A stretch of DNA of 64,000 nucleotides from Symbiodinium kawagutii (GCA_009767595.1 VSDK01013963.1:127426-191425); one strand, 5' to 3'. Numbered from the stretch's first letter, positions 20,876-34,745 are shown. Made by a program: numbers and translations. The notes: generated by a model from the letters alone, not told the origin.

Positions 20876-23800
20876 GATAGTTCACAAAATAAGGTCTGAT
20901 AAACGACAGCAGTTGTGTGCTTTTCATGTAAACAAATCTGTACAAGTAAATGCATAATGATCATAATGATGGTGAAATGCTGTTGGCAAGAACCATGACG
21001 ATAGGATTCAATTAAGAGCGAGCAACTAAGCTGGTCAATTTGCCAAAGAATCACTTAGCTGGGTAAGACTAACCAGAAACCAGAGCTGGACATGCCAACA
21101 TGATAAACTTCAAAGCTTGAGTCCTCACGCTCTCTTGGGTTTCACGTACGTGCCATCTTCACCTTTCCCTCAGAAGGTTCCACGGGCCTTTGAAACTCCA
21201 ACCCTTTTCAGTCACTCTAGCTTTCAGAAGCCAGTGCCCACCCGCCAGAAGTGGTTGCCAGTGGTTGATGGTGGTTGATGGCAAATAGATAGCTTTTGAA
21301 AAAATGCCTTCGCAGTTCGCTTCCGAGATTTTTGGTGAATATGGCCAGGAGTTCACATCCTGAATGATCCAAACGAATGCCTACCAACTTGCCTGGATGT
21401 TCATCTACCCAATTCGTACCAAATATTTGGCAGAGAACCATCCCGGAAAGGTTCGTTGGTACATCCAACGAACTCCAAACTGCTATTGGAAGTTGGCTGA
21501 ACTAATCCACCAGTTGATTCCAAGATGAGCTCAGAAGCTTGTCAAATTCAGCTCGAGTTGTTGCTTGCGGTGGCTTTTCACATCTCTGCCACCAAGATAC
21601 CATGGTGCATCCCAAGGTCGGTTGATCTCTGTGCATCTGCCTGAGACAAGCTCTGGAGGCACATCAAGTGTGCTAAAAATCAGCACTAACAATGGTTTAC
21701 CTAAACAAACATGGTGATTTTTAGCTTCTAGGCTACTTGGTTTTGAGGCAGTCGGTGCCTCGGTTGGTCCAAAATAGCCGGTTGATTCATCCCCAACGGG
21801 TACCAGGTCACATGACAACACCGATTCACTACACAATTGAACCACGAACTGCATCTGTAGACATCCATCTGCATATGTGTGAAGCGCAACATGACATATG
21901 CCTGCGAAACATCACTCTATATATGCATATGTTTAGATACATAAATGTAGATACATGATTAGATCCAGAAATAGATACATTAATAGATACGTATATACAT
22001 ATATGTCATGTCTTATCTATTTGCGATCAATATACGCATAAAAATGCACATACACTTTTAATGTATGTATAAGAGTAAGTCTTGATCTTTTGCAGAAATA
22101 TCAAAATTATACATCATACATGTATGCACATACAAACACATACACCATACCTACCGACCTGTACATATATATATATGGATCTCTTTGCGATGTTCAATGT
22201 TGACTTGTGAACTTGTGAAGCATTTTTCATCAATTTTCCCCGCGCCTTGCCCGCAGTTGTCGTGCGTGGAATTGACAAAGCAAGGGCCGCCCCCCACCAA
22301 CGTCTTCTCCTGCAGGGAAGCTACCAAGCAGTGATCAGCTACGAATTGTCTGCATAAGCCAAGTTGGCTATAATAATTGCTGCTAACAGCCAATCAAACT
22401 CATTGCTGCACAATATGATATACGATCAGCTATCCAAGCCATCATAAAATCTGTATAGCCAGTTTTGAACAGCTTGTGGTGACTGGGAAACAACTCGATG
22501 ACCCTCACAAACTGACCTGAATCACAATACGTGTTGTGAATGTCAATCATTATAAAATCTGATCACATAAACTTATTGTTGACTATTCGCAATATAAACC
22601 AAATGACATTTAGATGATCATCAGTGATCATCTTACTTAGTAAGTGATAAGATGTGATAAGTAACCATGGTTCGTATAACTGCGCCGGTATACCAACATG
22701 AAAAATCTACAAAGCGAACTTGGAACTTTGCACCCAGCCCCCAGTTCCATCCCCAAATGTTTGTCTGAAGAGGAAAACCATATGCTACATACTGGGGCTA
22801 TGGAAAACAATGAGTGGGGCTAAAAAGCCATGTGCTGTAAATGGGGCTATATCTTTTTGGATACAAATGGGGCTATGGAAACAATGAATTTTCTGGGATC
22901 CATCAAAAAAAGCCATCACTCGATGATACAGCCAGGGAAAAACATAGCCACCTTCCATATGGATAACTCGATGACATTCGAGAGAATCACCTGACTATTG
23001 AAAGTAGCTTCCAACACTTGTGAAACATTGGTTCAACTGATCCTTGAGCAGATGTGATTAGGTATTCCAAAGAGCGAGGCAAAATTGACCATTCAGTCCC
23101 TTTGGATGCTCATGCGGTATTCTGCTGCTGGGCAGGTGGTTTCTTTCACCTAAGCCTTGACAGTAGGCTTGTCGCAGGGTACCCAAACATAAACAACTCC
23201 CATCCAGAATAATTGTACAACCCAAAATGATGGCTGAATTGTATTGAAACTCCAGTATTCACCATCTACTGCTAGGAATAAACTGGCTATAATTGTTATC
23301 ACTAGTGTGTTCGTTCCTCTCAGTTTACAAACCATCATGAACGTCAGTGACCAATACCATCATTTAGAACCATTAACTTAAGCATCAACAATGGTCACCG
23401 GTTGATTGTTACCCATGAAAAAACATCCACTATCCCTTGATTAACTGTCATATCGGATAGAAAAAACATCTCTCACCGTCGTCTCGAGAATCTAGCTGAT
23501 AGCGCGAGCCAGGGCCAAAATAAAAACCATCACTTAACCATATCTCTGCCAGACCTTAAACATCCTTTCACAGCAGATCAAACATCGTTGACCCATCATT
23601 TCACCAAACCATTCTCACCATCACTTGACCAAATCATTTTAAGCATCACTTGACCATCACTTCGCCGTACCCATCACCCACCACTGCACCAGCAGCGCTC
23701 CAGAGGTCTACAGATCAGGGCAGCACCGGCCATGCGCGCCAAACAGCTGGGCCCCGTCCAACCCGCGGAGCATTTGCACACGCCATCAAGGCATGTGCCG

Positions 23801-25583
23801 CCACCTGGAAGGGCACCACAGATCTTCACCATTTCTTCACAATCAGATTCTCAGAATTTTGGACTTTGTTGAGATTTTTACTTTTCTCAAAATTGATTTG
23901 TGGTTTATATGTTTATTGTTTTAAAATAGATTGGTTCAGATTTTCCTTTTTTCGCAAATTGATTTCCAGTGCTTGAAATGGTGAATGATGTGAAGAATGG
24001 CTGTTGGTGAAAAATTGGTGAAGAAGAGGATGGTTCATAGAGGTTGATGATTGCAAACAGTACTGGAGATGACAATGGTCGATTCATGGTAATGTCTAGT
24101 GTTGACAGTATTGGTTGACAATAAGATGAATACTGGGTGGATAATGACCAATTACAAGCGACAACCTGCCAAGAGTTTTTTCTACTATGGTTCCTCCCCA
24201 AAGTTACTGGTGGTTTGCCATGACCATAACGTGGGATGGGCAAGGGAGGACTACAAAGAATCTTGAAAAGGGACCACAAACTTGTCAAATCACTTAAAGT
24301 CACCTACAAAATGGGATCCAGAAATGGCATCGCCCCAAAGGTGCTGATTTTCCCTAGAAATTCCAGTGATGGAGGTCCCACCCAGCAGGCCCTTGGATTC
24401 TGCCTGAATTGGAGCCACAGGCGGTGTCTGCGTTACATCTGCCGCCGCCCGCGTAGACGGGCCTGGGAGATGGGAATCTGGCACTGTGATTGGACAGTGG
24501 GGGTCTGACATCAAGGATAGGACAAAGTTGATGGTTGTTACATGCGATTGTACATATAGTACATGTGGCAGCAACACTAAAACCGTGAAGGTGTAACAAT
24601 CCTGTTGTCACTAGGGTTGTGAAGAAATATGACGCAGCGAGCAACTTTAGGTGACCTTGCCAGCTGGCTGATAGGGATAATTGTACCATGAGTTGATTTC
24701 AAAAGAAAGTTCTACCTCACAATGTCCCTCAGTGAATAAATCATGGCGGTGATATCTTTTTTCCGGGGCGTCCGACGGTGGTGATATTTCAACTTTTGAA
24801 TGATTCTCCTCGCGGTTCAACCACCAGCAAACCAACGTGGCAATCCGCAAGGTCTGCAAATAGCTTTCCGACTGGTAGCTATGATTTTTCGAGCTGGCAC
24901 GAATATGCCAAATTTCAATTTTGAGTGATTTCCACAAAGCATCACTGCATTCCCCGTGACCGTAGGTACTGATCAGGCTCTGCAAACATCGTGGAAAAAT
25001 CGAATCGCTTGTTCTTGTTGCCAATTCTCCCTGATTCAACACAGCATCACGCATCATTGAGAAAAAATAGCCAAACCTATCAAGGATCATTGCTCACAAC
25101 AACCATAGCTCATCATCTACCATCACTTCATATTGTCCCTGCGCTTATCACTGCGAACCATCACTTGCATAATGATCACTGCTTATCGTTCGCCATCAAC
25201 AACAACCCCGTACCCCTTGGCATGAGCCATTCCCACCGGACCCTGGGCCATCCCCTTTCTCACTGAATCATCATTGCTTATCACAAGCATCAGCCGTGAT
25301 TAACCACAGTTATCAAACATTAGCTGACCATCATGAACAATAATTACTTGACCATTTCATTCACGACACTTGATCATAACACTAACCATCACCGATATCA
25401 ACCAAGAATTGATCATAAACCGCAAGGAATGATCATCAACTACCACCATTACCCAACCACTAACCAACCACTTACCAACCATTAAGCAACCACTAGCCAA
25501 CCTGTAACCAACCATTCTCAACAGTTCTTTAACCATCACAATTGCCACTATATAACCATCAACCATTGGTTAAGCTGCTCATC
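20876..25583. other. Long repeat-rich intron-like region, no supported exon
   Basis: Contains GATACAT/TATGTA-type AT-rich DNA (21900-22170), repeated GGGGCTATGGAAA fragments (22795-22880) and long CCATCA-rich stretches (23340-23650, 25080-25560). A GC-richer island at 23690-23820 could hide a small exon but no frame stands out. Confidence 0.4.
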
Positions 25584-25668
25584 TGCCGAGGTGCTGCAGC
25601 GGGGCATCAAAGTTGGGCAGCACATAGCGGGAACGCTGGCTGTCGATCCAGCCCTGTGTTGGCGCCAC
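25584..25668 (-). CDS. Possible small exon, gene unknown
   Basis: A GC-rich 85-bp island in AT-rich repeats. After a TGCGCCAG acceptor the minus frame reads VAPTQGWIDSQRSRYVLPNF followed by DAPLQHLG, ending at a GGCA|GATGAG (GA-type) donor. Composition and the isolated rise in GC argue for an exon. Family unknown. Confidence 0.4.
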
Positions 25669-26045
25669 CTGGCGCACCCCGTTGCAACAACCCATGGTGG
25701 TGAAGTTCATTGGTTAGCCAATGGCTGAGATAGTGATGGTTAATGATCCATGTATTTATTGGTAGTTAGTGGGTGGCCATGTTCCCCCATAAGAATGGTT
25801 CATGATCGTTTAATGGCTAACGATGGCAGCTGGTGCCGGCCTTAGGTGAGCAACCTTGCCGATCTTCAGCTAGCTGATCCTGGGCGTTCACAACGTGGAT
25901 ATCTGCTGGGATGCCGAGAGCGGAAATGCTTGGTGACATTCTGAAGTCTAATCGCATTTTGGCCGATATTGTCTGATTTTTGCGGTGGTGGTTGTTTCAG
26001 TACATGTTGCTGTCACTATTGCTCTTGCTGTTGCGGTTGCGGTTG

Positions 26046-26090
<45 letters not shown>

Positions 26091-29000
26091 GTGTTGTTGT
26101 TGTTGTTGTTGTTGTTGTTGTGGTTGTTGTGGTTGTGGTTGTGGTTGTGGTTGTGGTTGTCGTGGCCGTCGTCGTCGTGGTCGTGGTCGTGGTCGTCGTC
26201 GTGGTCGTGGTCGTGGTCGTGGTCGTCGTCGTCGTCGTTGTTGATGATGTTGCTGTTGTTGTTGTTGTTGCTGTTGTTGTTGTTGTTGTTGTTGTTCCTT
26301 GTTGTCAAGGCTAGTTGCACTGCTGGTAGTTGGCAATGGTCGTGTTTTACTTAGTTTGGTTGTTGGCGGCGTTGTTGTTGGTTGTTGGCTGTTGCTGTTA
26401 GTGCTGGGGCTGCTTCAGTTGCTATTGCTCGTGTCCCTTCTTTTTATGTCAACACCGCTGTTGCTGTTACTCCTATCCTCTTTTCGCATGTTTGGCGTTG
26501 ATTGCACTCTTTATCTTCTCTCGTTATTGTCGTTGGTAGCTTATTTTTTTGGGTGCTTTCTCTTGTGGTTTGTGTCGTGGTTGCTGTGCTGGTTTGGTCG
26601 GGTGCAAGTGTGGGTGTCGTCTTTCCTGTGAAAGTCGCCAATTGTTGTCGATGTAGTTGCTTCATGATGGGGTCGTTCTGTTTTTCAATTGTTGATGGTG
26701 TTGTTCATGCACAATTTTTCACCTGCAAGATTAGTAATAAGTCACATAGCCATCTCACACCCATGGGAAGTCCAAGGAGAGGCTGCTGAGGCCATGAAGC
26801 TTTCTAAGAGGACCAGCCTTCTGACTCCGCCAAAAGCAACAGCTATTGAGAGTTTGTCCTTGCTCAATGGTCAACCAGGGTATTCCACTGTTTGTCATAA
26901 GCTGTTGAAGGGTGTTGTGATTCAGCTTTTGATTGTCATTGCTGGTCATTGTTGGTTCTCCCAACCCCTCAGCATGCCCCAATGTCCTGCGTCTGGAAAA
27001 CCCGAATGTAGTCCACCTCATAAGTTGCAGGTAGAGTCCTGTGCTGCGAGGCATGGAGATTCAAATCCTGTTCGTCCTCCCAAATCACCCTGTTCATCCC
27101 TGTTCTCCCAAATCACCCTGTTCCGTGATCAATTTGACCTTGGTTTCTTATCATGGCCATATTTAACCACTATGTTTACAGAATACGCACCCTGTTTTCT
27201 TGTTAGTTACTTTGATGCTTTGTTTCGTTTTCCAAACACCCTTGTCATCGCTCGAGTCAAACACCTGTCGCAATCAAAAGTTGAGGAAGCACCAGCCAGA
27301 GTCACGAAGCAACACCTCCACAACCACAGCCAGTACATCAGCTCAATCAAAACTATTGGTTGATGAGTCTGACATGGATGAATTTTGGAAAACGCTGAGG
27401 ACTGGAAACCTCGATCACCTGAGAATTAGTCACGACTGTCAGCTGATCAACCCAGCTACAAGCAAATGAGGTCCTTGCCGATAAATTTGATACCGGAAAT
27501 TCAACGGCTATTGCTGAGCAGTTGTGGGCATTTGTTCATACTTATTTTGCACTACCTCGATAATTATCCACCATGGTAAATCACCATCGACCATAAATCG
27601 CTAGTATCTTTGTTGCTGGTGTTGCTGTAACAAAGTTGTTTCTAACCATCTGGTGCTTATATCCTTGCTATAGGGGTAGTAAATATTGTCAAGAAACATA
27701 GTGCAAGTGATAGTTGGTCATTGAAAATAGTTCTGAAAACTTTTGACCGTCATCAACCATCACTGATCAGTACTAACCACTATTAATAAAGCCTTATTCA
27801 CCAGCAACCTAGAACCATCGCTAACCATCAATAGACTCCTCCAATATCAACCACAGTCAACGAAGACCAACCGTCATTGATGATCATAATCAGCCATGAT
27901 TGGTCATTATCAACCTTCATTCACCGTGATTCATCATCGTTCAGAATTACCAAGCGTCATTAACAACTCACTATCAAGAATCATTCAGCATCCTTTCAGG
28001 GTCATCATTCAGCCGTCCATGGTTACCCCTCGGCAGTCTCACTATGACAGTTTCCGTCCTGCAAAGCTGGTGGAGAAACTCATGGCCTTTGCCCTTCCTT
28101 GGTGCGGTTTACGTTGATTTCCAGGGGCCACGATGGTTGATGAGATTGATGGGCGGTGCTTCATGCTGGGCTTTCTTAAGCAACATGGGAATCCCAAAGC
28201 TATGGATGGAAATCATTACTAAAAATGATTAATATTCGATGTTAACTGGGGGGTACCCCCATCTTGAGAGACACCGGTTGACAATGAGTTGCTAAATTAG
28301 ACAATTATGATTTATAATGGTAAATGATGGTTGATAATCAGTTGATGGTTCATAAACCATTGTGAGCTAATGACGGCTGATAGTTCATGATGCGTGATAA
28401 TGAGTTGTTGATGATGGTCAGTGAGAGTTGATCAAGGTTCATGATAGTCAATGGTTCGATGATGCATTTCTCAAGGCCTACGGCCTATGATCATAGTAAA
28501 TCAGGTTCTAACGCTCAGCGACTAGGTAATCAATGCTCATGCGATTATGCTTGATTATAGTGATGGCTACTCACTGATAAAATTACGGTTGTTATCATGG
28601 CTGTTACTGGCTGATTGATGCTTATTGATGCTTATTACTGCTTACATCTTATTGCGGGTTGATGGATAGTAAGCAGGAACATGGAGGCAATCAGTTCCAT
28701 ACAACCCCCACCAAAACTGAACTGTGCCCTGGACCGAAATGAAACTATCATATAGAACATACGAGCAAAACACGAAAACAAATAAACTGGAACAAACAAG
28801 TTGGACAACCTCCGGCTGCATTTCCCGTGGGCCGCCCTACATTTAAACAATTCAACTACAGAAGGGAAACCCAACAGAGAATGATCGGACAAACAATTGG
28901 TGAAACAACCTGAAACACTATTTGTCGAATAAACAGGTGGAAAAAATCCATGGATTGGTGGAATTGGTAGAAAAGACTGTGGAGGTCCATGGAGATCCGT

Positions 29001-29316
29001 GGAGGATCACTGGTGGTTGAATCGGCCTGGTCAGTGGAACCCTCTCAGCTCATACTTGCTGGTGCCGGCATTTACATATCTGGAAGCTTGCCGAATGCAC
29101 ATTTGAACATCTGGGAAAACAAATACTATATACTGCATTTTAAAGTACCTCTGCAGTCCTCCTTGCCCGCCGTCCACATATTCAAATGTCGTCACCGTAA
29201 CAATCAAACATGATCAAACACCTGGTTTTGGAGGTCTGTAAGCATCTCAACCCTTCCTTTTTGTAAGGGATATCTTAACGTTCATATCAAACGCACAACT
29301 GCAAATGATAAGAAAC
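25669..29316. repeat. Intron-like DNA with a GTT/GTC/CTG triplet tract
   Basis: 26030-26300 is an imperfect triplet tract (CTG, GTT, GGT, GTC, CGT), giving long poly-Leu, poly-Val, poly-Asn and poly-Gln frames that are not genes. The GTTG-rich composition continues to about 26700. The remainder alternates CCATCA-rich (27720-28020) and TGATGG-rich (28280-28640) stretches with no supported exon. Confidence 0.6.
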
Positions 29317-29460
29317 CTTCGCAGTCAAGGCTCTCCAGCATGCAAGACACACATTCTGGCTCGCCGCAGTCGAGGCAACATCCACAACCCCGTGGTCCGC
29401 ACTCCTGCTCGATGATATCCTTAGTCTGCTGAACGTTGGATAGGGCATCCATTGGTAGTC
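29317..29460 (-). CDS. Cysteine-rich exon, gene unknown
   Basis: 144 bases between an ACATGTTAG acceptor and a GCGAAG|GTTTC donor; phases are consistent (2 + 47 codons + 1). The translation begins LPMDALSNVQQTKDIIEQE and then carries nine Cys in 25 residues, in CGPRGCGCCLDCGEPECVSC and LDCE. The spacing suggests metal binding or a disulphide-rich extracellular module, but matches no zinc finger I can name. It is probably part of the 34745-12654 gene. Confidence 0.55.
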
Positions 29461-29591
29461 CTAACATGTGGAGAATCAACAATTGGTCTACCAATGAATT
29501 CTTCTCTGTAAGGGAAGAAACTCTTTCTTGAATCTTTGTGAGTCTACCCTAGGGTCCGTTCTTGATCCTGACCCTGCGTTTTCACGGTGAC

Positions 29592-29709
29592 TCAGGGCTA
29601 CTTTCCAAATGGACAGTGATGTGGCCAGCAACCCATACAGGATCCACAAGTAATTCGCCTCGCTGATTGATTTCCCTAAGATCATGGCGGATAAATGGGG
29701 GGAACCATC
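29592..29709 (-). CDS. Possible exon, gene unknown
   Basis: After a CAAAAAG acceptor the frame gives WFPPFIRHDLREINQRGELL then VDPVWVAGHITVHLESSPE. A GA|GTCACC donor is possible, but its phase does not match the next exon at 29460, so the end is uncertain. Composition is protein-like; family unknown. Confidence 0.4.
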
Positions 29710-32700
29710 CTTTTTGGATCCGTGCATTCTTCTGTGCTTGGATTTCTATTTGTATCCAACTAACCAACATAGCCACCAGCAATCATTATAAAGCATTGCT
29801 GATGACTAATTTAGGCGCGGATGCCTTTGTTGAAACATGCACCAAACTTCAGCCTACAGAATTTCCGGATCGCGAAAGCATCAGGATTGTTGAGGTGCGG
29901 CAATTGAACAGACCAGGACCCAGGCCTTTCTGTCTGGCGCCATGGTTTATCATCGACGAGATGGATTTAACAATGTATTTAATGCCATGTATGTTCTATC
30001 AAACTGACACTAGACACGCCTGATGGCCTTGTACTTTGACTCTTGGCAACCCAGGCAATGAATTCGGTTTAAGGCTTCGTGCTGGAACCCATTCACAGAG
30101 CCCCCAAACAGGACTGGGACCAGAAATCGACATACTACAAGCAACAATCATGGGTAAATCACCAAGAACTCAATATTCCAATATTGGTCTCGCTGATACC
30201 AATCATCATGACCATAACCAACAAAAAACAACACTGCCGGCTTCGATATGCGGCCACGATAGGCCATCTTTGTCCCAATGACCATGCCATTTCTGTGAAT
30301 AGATTCCTGCGGAATATCATTGTGAATCTGGGATCTTTGTGAACAATTCGCATAGTTCCTTTACCTTGACGATCACCTTTTGGTAAATCCGCCCTTTTCA
30401 GCCATCATCAAGCTCCTGAGGCCAGTAAAATCATTGTAACTATAACCCACAATGCGTGGGTTCAGTTGACGGTGTACCTCCTCCTCCTGTAGTGGCTACC
30501 AACTATGACTTCCTGAATCATTAAACATCTATCAATGTCTATCACCATTTGTGAACCATCATGAACCATCACTGAAGATCATTACTCATCAGTGACAGTC
30601 ATCAACTTCAGCCCAGAGGAGTTAGCGAACATGTGCAAACTGGGATGAGCCATCAAAGGGCAATGAATCAATTATGATTGACCATGAATTGACCATGAAT
30701 TGACCACGAATTGACCATGAATTGACCATGAACTGCCATGAATTAGCCGTGAACTAATCACCAATCAACCGTTATTCACCAAGAATGGAACCAGTTAACC
30801 AACACCAACTAACGATGGAACAGCAATCAATAAATCAACCACATACAGTTGACTATGATCAACAATTTCAAGGCACTGTGAAAGTAGCGTTAGTTAGTGT
30901 TCTGAACCACGAATGAACCTCTAATGGTCAATGATGCTAAACCACTTTCGGCCAGCGACTGAGGTCCCAACCCAACCCCAGTTCTTTGACACATCGATGT
31001 TGAGGAGCATCGACACAGGCCTTAAAAACGACCCTTTTGGATGTCTTGGGATAGGAGTCAAACAAAGTTTATTATGGTACATAATGATTTTATGGCACAT
31101 GATGGTTGATGATCCTTGATAATGGCTGATCACAGTGAATGATGGCTGATGCTTGCTGACGGCTGATCATGGTTGATGATGCTTGGTGATGGTTGATGAC
31201 GGTGAAATATGATGGTTGACGAGCCCTGGTATTGGGTAATGATAGTGAATAATGATGATTGATGATGCGTGGTGATTGTTGATTGTGGTGCATGATGGTT
31301 GAATGGTGATGGAGAACTATGACGCTGAATCGAACACGGATGGTTTGTCGTTTGGTGAATGATGGTTGATTACGGATGGGGGCTCATAATGGATTTATAA
31401 TAAAGGTCATATTTGTTAATAGTGGCTTTCATCAGGGTTGAAAATTAATAACAATGGCCAACCATGACTCAGTATGAATGGCTAATGGCTGGTTCAGCAT
31501 CTCTCGATTAACATACCATGACTAATCATGGTGATCCATGGTAGCAAAAACAGGTACAACCGACCTACCACCACTATTCAAATCTATTCGGTTTGTATCT
31601 ACCACTATTCAATCGTTGCTGTTGACACCATGACTAGATAGGTTTCAATTGTGGATTTTAGACTTTGCGCCTTTATCTCTCGTCGACCGTGAGAACACTC
31701 AGCATTCGCTAAGTGCCCTCACAAAACAGTGGATCATATCATCAACAACAACCAATTCACAAAGATTACTCGACGATGATCAATAATCGTCAATCAAGCA
31801 ACACTATGACACTGGCACCGATAACGGTTTACGCTGGTGGTTCATACCTATCTTTGGGAATATTTGATGATTGGTGGTTCATACCTATCACTGTTAGTAT
31901 TTGTGCCTGTCGTATTGTTGCTTGGTGCCAGTGATTGTTTCTGCTATCTGTGCCATATTCAGTATTATTGACGCTTTATGCTGGTGAATAAAGATGCTTG
32001 GCGATGGCTAGTGATGCTTGATGAGGGTTTACCTATGATTCACAAGCGACGATACTGGCTGATGATGCTTTTTTGGTGGAAAATTACTAGCTCCACCACT
32101 GGTTAACTTCGTTGCATTGACCATCCTTGCAGCACCAGGTAGACACAAGGACAGGAATGAATCACTACCAACAGGTGCGCACCGGTAATGTGGTTTTCAC
32201 GTAATGGAACTGAGTGTGTATCGCTTGAGAGTACTGTGAGCAAATCACTGAAAATCCTACATGTCTAAGCACTATATCTATCTATGATTAGTGTGGCTTC
32301 GTCACTGCCGTCTCTTTGCGCCATTCAAACAATCATTATATTGCTTGCCAACATCCTTTATCATTGCACATCATTCGTAATCAAATACCATCATTAAACA
32401 TCTTCAATCATTGACCATCATAACTTACAACCATAAATTGCCGTTGTTAAACATCATTGACCATGAATCGCCATTATTTCCGATCATTGACTATGACCAG
32501 CCATCGTGAACCGGCATTGATTCGCCATCATGAACTACAAAGTTTCACCATTTTTGAACTGTCATGAACCATTATTCGCTATTCTTAACCATCTTGCTCG
32601 AGATTCGCCATCATGGGCCATCATCGATCATGATCCTTTATCATCAACTAATCATGATTAGCAAGTGTCCACCATCAACCCTGCTTCGAAATTAAGCGTG

Positions 32701-33402
32701 ATTAGCCGTCGTTAAGCGTCATTGACCATGATTCCCCACCACTATCTGCCATTTGATTCATTGATTCATCATCCTTCATCATTAAGACCAACACCCAGCC
32801 GTGGGCAGCCAAGGTACTCTAGAAGCAACTTCCTGGCCAAGAGGGTTCCCACGGCCTCAGTTCCCCACGCCGCAGATTCGTGGAGCCCTCCAAGTCATGG
32901 GGCAGAGAAGGGTTCATGGAGCCATCCAATGCTTGAGGAAGGGGAAACTTCCGTGTAAACATTTACGCAGCCACAAAATGACACTGAGAAGAGATGCAAC
33001 AAGAGAGCTGAAATTGAGCAGAGATGTCAAGAGAGAGCTGATACCGAGAATGAAATGCCAAGAGAGAGCCAATGTTTGGAATCGATGCCAGGAAGGAGCA
33101 AACATTGAGGGCTCTCATGAGAGCTGACGTTGAAGAGATGGACACTGGGGGCAATAGGCACTTGCGCTTCTTGAAGTCACTAAGCTCTTGGGAACTTCCA
33201 CCTCCAGCTTGCCCGGGGTGCTACTTGTCATGACTAGTGATGGTCAAACATGGTCAATTTGGGACCGCAATGCTGGTCTGGGTGCTTGATTATGGTGGAT
33301 CATGGTTGATAGTGGCTAGTAAATGAATCATAGTGGGGAAAACAACTAACAACCATTTGGCCTCTACCAACTGCATACGGTACTACTGAACCTACTCAAA
33401 CA
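29710..33402. repeat. Repeat-rich intron-like DNA
   Basis: Includes about six tandem copies of the 12-mer ATTGACCATGAA at 30676-30745, TGATGG-rich DNA at 31080-31330, CCATCA-rich DNA at 32340-32760, and a degenerate ~31-bp minisatellite (GAGATGCCAAGAGAGAGCTG-like) at about 32985-33120. No exon is supported; a plus-strand frame at 29810-29960 is protein-like but unanchored. Confidence 0.45.
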
Positions 33403-33663
33403 TCAGCGTGTCACTCGGAGCAACTTGCTATCTTCATGCGGGGCGATGGTCAGGTCCTTGCCGAAGTGAGCTTCACAACTATCACTTGATGGGGTGACGA
33501 TGGCGTACACCAAACTCTGTTGGTGGCTCCTGTTGGTCGTATGCCATTGTGGCACAGCTGAGATGATAACCTCTCCATCTTTGGTGATGGCCTCAGTTTC
33601 TGCGCGGCCAGTGGTGGTAGATTCATCTGCCAAGGGAGCACTACCAGCGGTGATAATCATCAT
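33403..33663 (-). CDS. Possible exon, gene unknown
   Basis: The minus frame contains GSAPLADESTTTGRAETEAI, DGEVIISAVPQW and SLVYAIVTPSSDSCEAHFGK followed by DLTIAPHEDSKLLRV. It resembles the 20835 exon over VYAI-T...LTIA. Boundaries are not defined, so the coordinates are those of the open frame. Family unknown. Confidence 0.35.
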   Translation of the reverse strand: MMIITAGSAPLADESTTTGRAETEAITKDGEVIISAVPQWHTTNRSHQQSLVYAIVTPSSDSCEAHFGKDLTIAPHEDSKLLRVTR

Positions 33664-34488
33664 AATCTACAAACGTAGTCATCTACCAACAAGCCAGTCA
33701 CTTTTATGGCACCACTCTTTGACCTGACTATCACCAACAAGTGAAAAAGACATTGCTATGCCATCAGCCAACTATCAACATCTATATATTGACCAGTGCT
33801 CACAGTAGTTTGCTGCCTCCAATACATGCAACACATCCGGCGGGATACCACATCCTATTGGTTTATCCACGGATACCCTTTTTCCTTGGCACAGAACAAA
33901 TGGATCATGGAAAACTATCCTTTGACTTGCTGGTCCTATGGATTGCTTGATCTGATGAGCGAGATCAACAATATTTCGGGGATAACAAGAGGTACTGAGC
34001 TACTTGTGGTAATGGAATGCGCCTCCAACAACCAATGCAATACTGGCTCCGCGACTGGCAACTCCGAAACACTTTTTTCTCCGCACATTCGCATCTACAT
34101 CGAGGCGCGAAGTGACTTTGAGATACTTTCAGGACATTAGCTCCACTGATCCCTTGCTTGGGACAGCTCAAACCCAAACAATCAGGTTGTTCTCAGGTTG
34201 CTGGGTTCTATGGAAGAAATTGCCACAACACAATGAGTGGCATGTTTGTGGGCATGGCTCAAGGAAAGAATGGAAAAGGGACCACACTCATGATAGTAAT
34301 CAAAAAAATGGTTCGATCATTTGAGCCATGACCGGTGACATAAAAAGTTGGTCAAAAAGTTCTGCGAACTGCACCAGTTGGTACAAAGCAGATTGTTGAA
34401 GGCTTCTCAGCATCAATGTGATGCCTTTGAGCCTTGTTTCATGGTGATGTTCCTAAATTCAACTACTAAAATAACTAAAAGTCGCCGC

Positions 34489-34745
34489 GTCTCCAATGCC
34501 ATCTCTAGCGCTGCCACGTCATCGAGCTGTGCAGCGCCGGAATCCATGCGCAGCCAAACCCTGGAGCCCCGAAGCTCAGAGCGGTACAAGGCGAAGTCTC
34601 CGGGAGGTGCGAGGCAGGAGCCGAATCTGCGGTCGACTTGCCACGACGGGACTTTGTCAAAGGTCGTCATTTCACACTGCGCTTTTCCCACGGGGCCCTG
34701 GGTCTCTGCCGCGTCGAAGAATCTCTGCAGCTTTAGCGCGCACAT
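34489..34745 (-). CDS. Probable first exon of an unrecognised minus-strand gene
   Basis: An ATG at 34745 is preceded by CTCTTGAG/AG, a plausible trans-splice acceptor, and lies only ~205 bases after the stop of the permease gene. The translation starts MCALKLQRFFDAAETQGPVG and includes KVPSWQVDRRFGSCLAPPGD, FALYRSELRGSRVWLRMDSG and LDDVAALEMALET. GC-rich and clearly protein-like. The donor is probably GGAGAC|GCGGCG (GC type). I do not recognise the family. Downstream minus-strand exons to 12654 may all belong to this gene. Confidence 0.6.

Noticed and set aside
25969..26665. Poly-Val, poly-Leu, poly-Asn and poly-Gln ORFs
   Set aside because: Triplet-repeat artefacts of the GTT/CTG/GTC tract.
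32985..33120. Arg/Glu-rich plus-strand frame
   Set aside because: Explained by a degenerate ~31-bp minisatellite.
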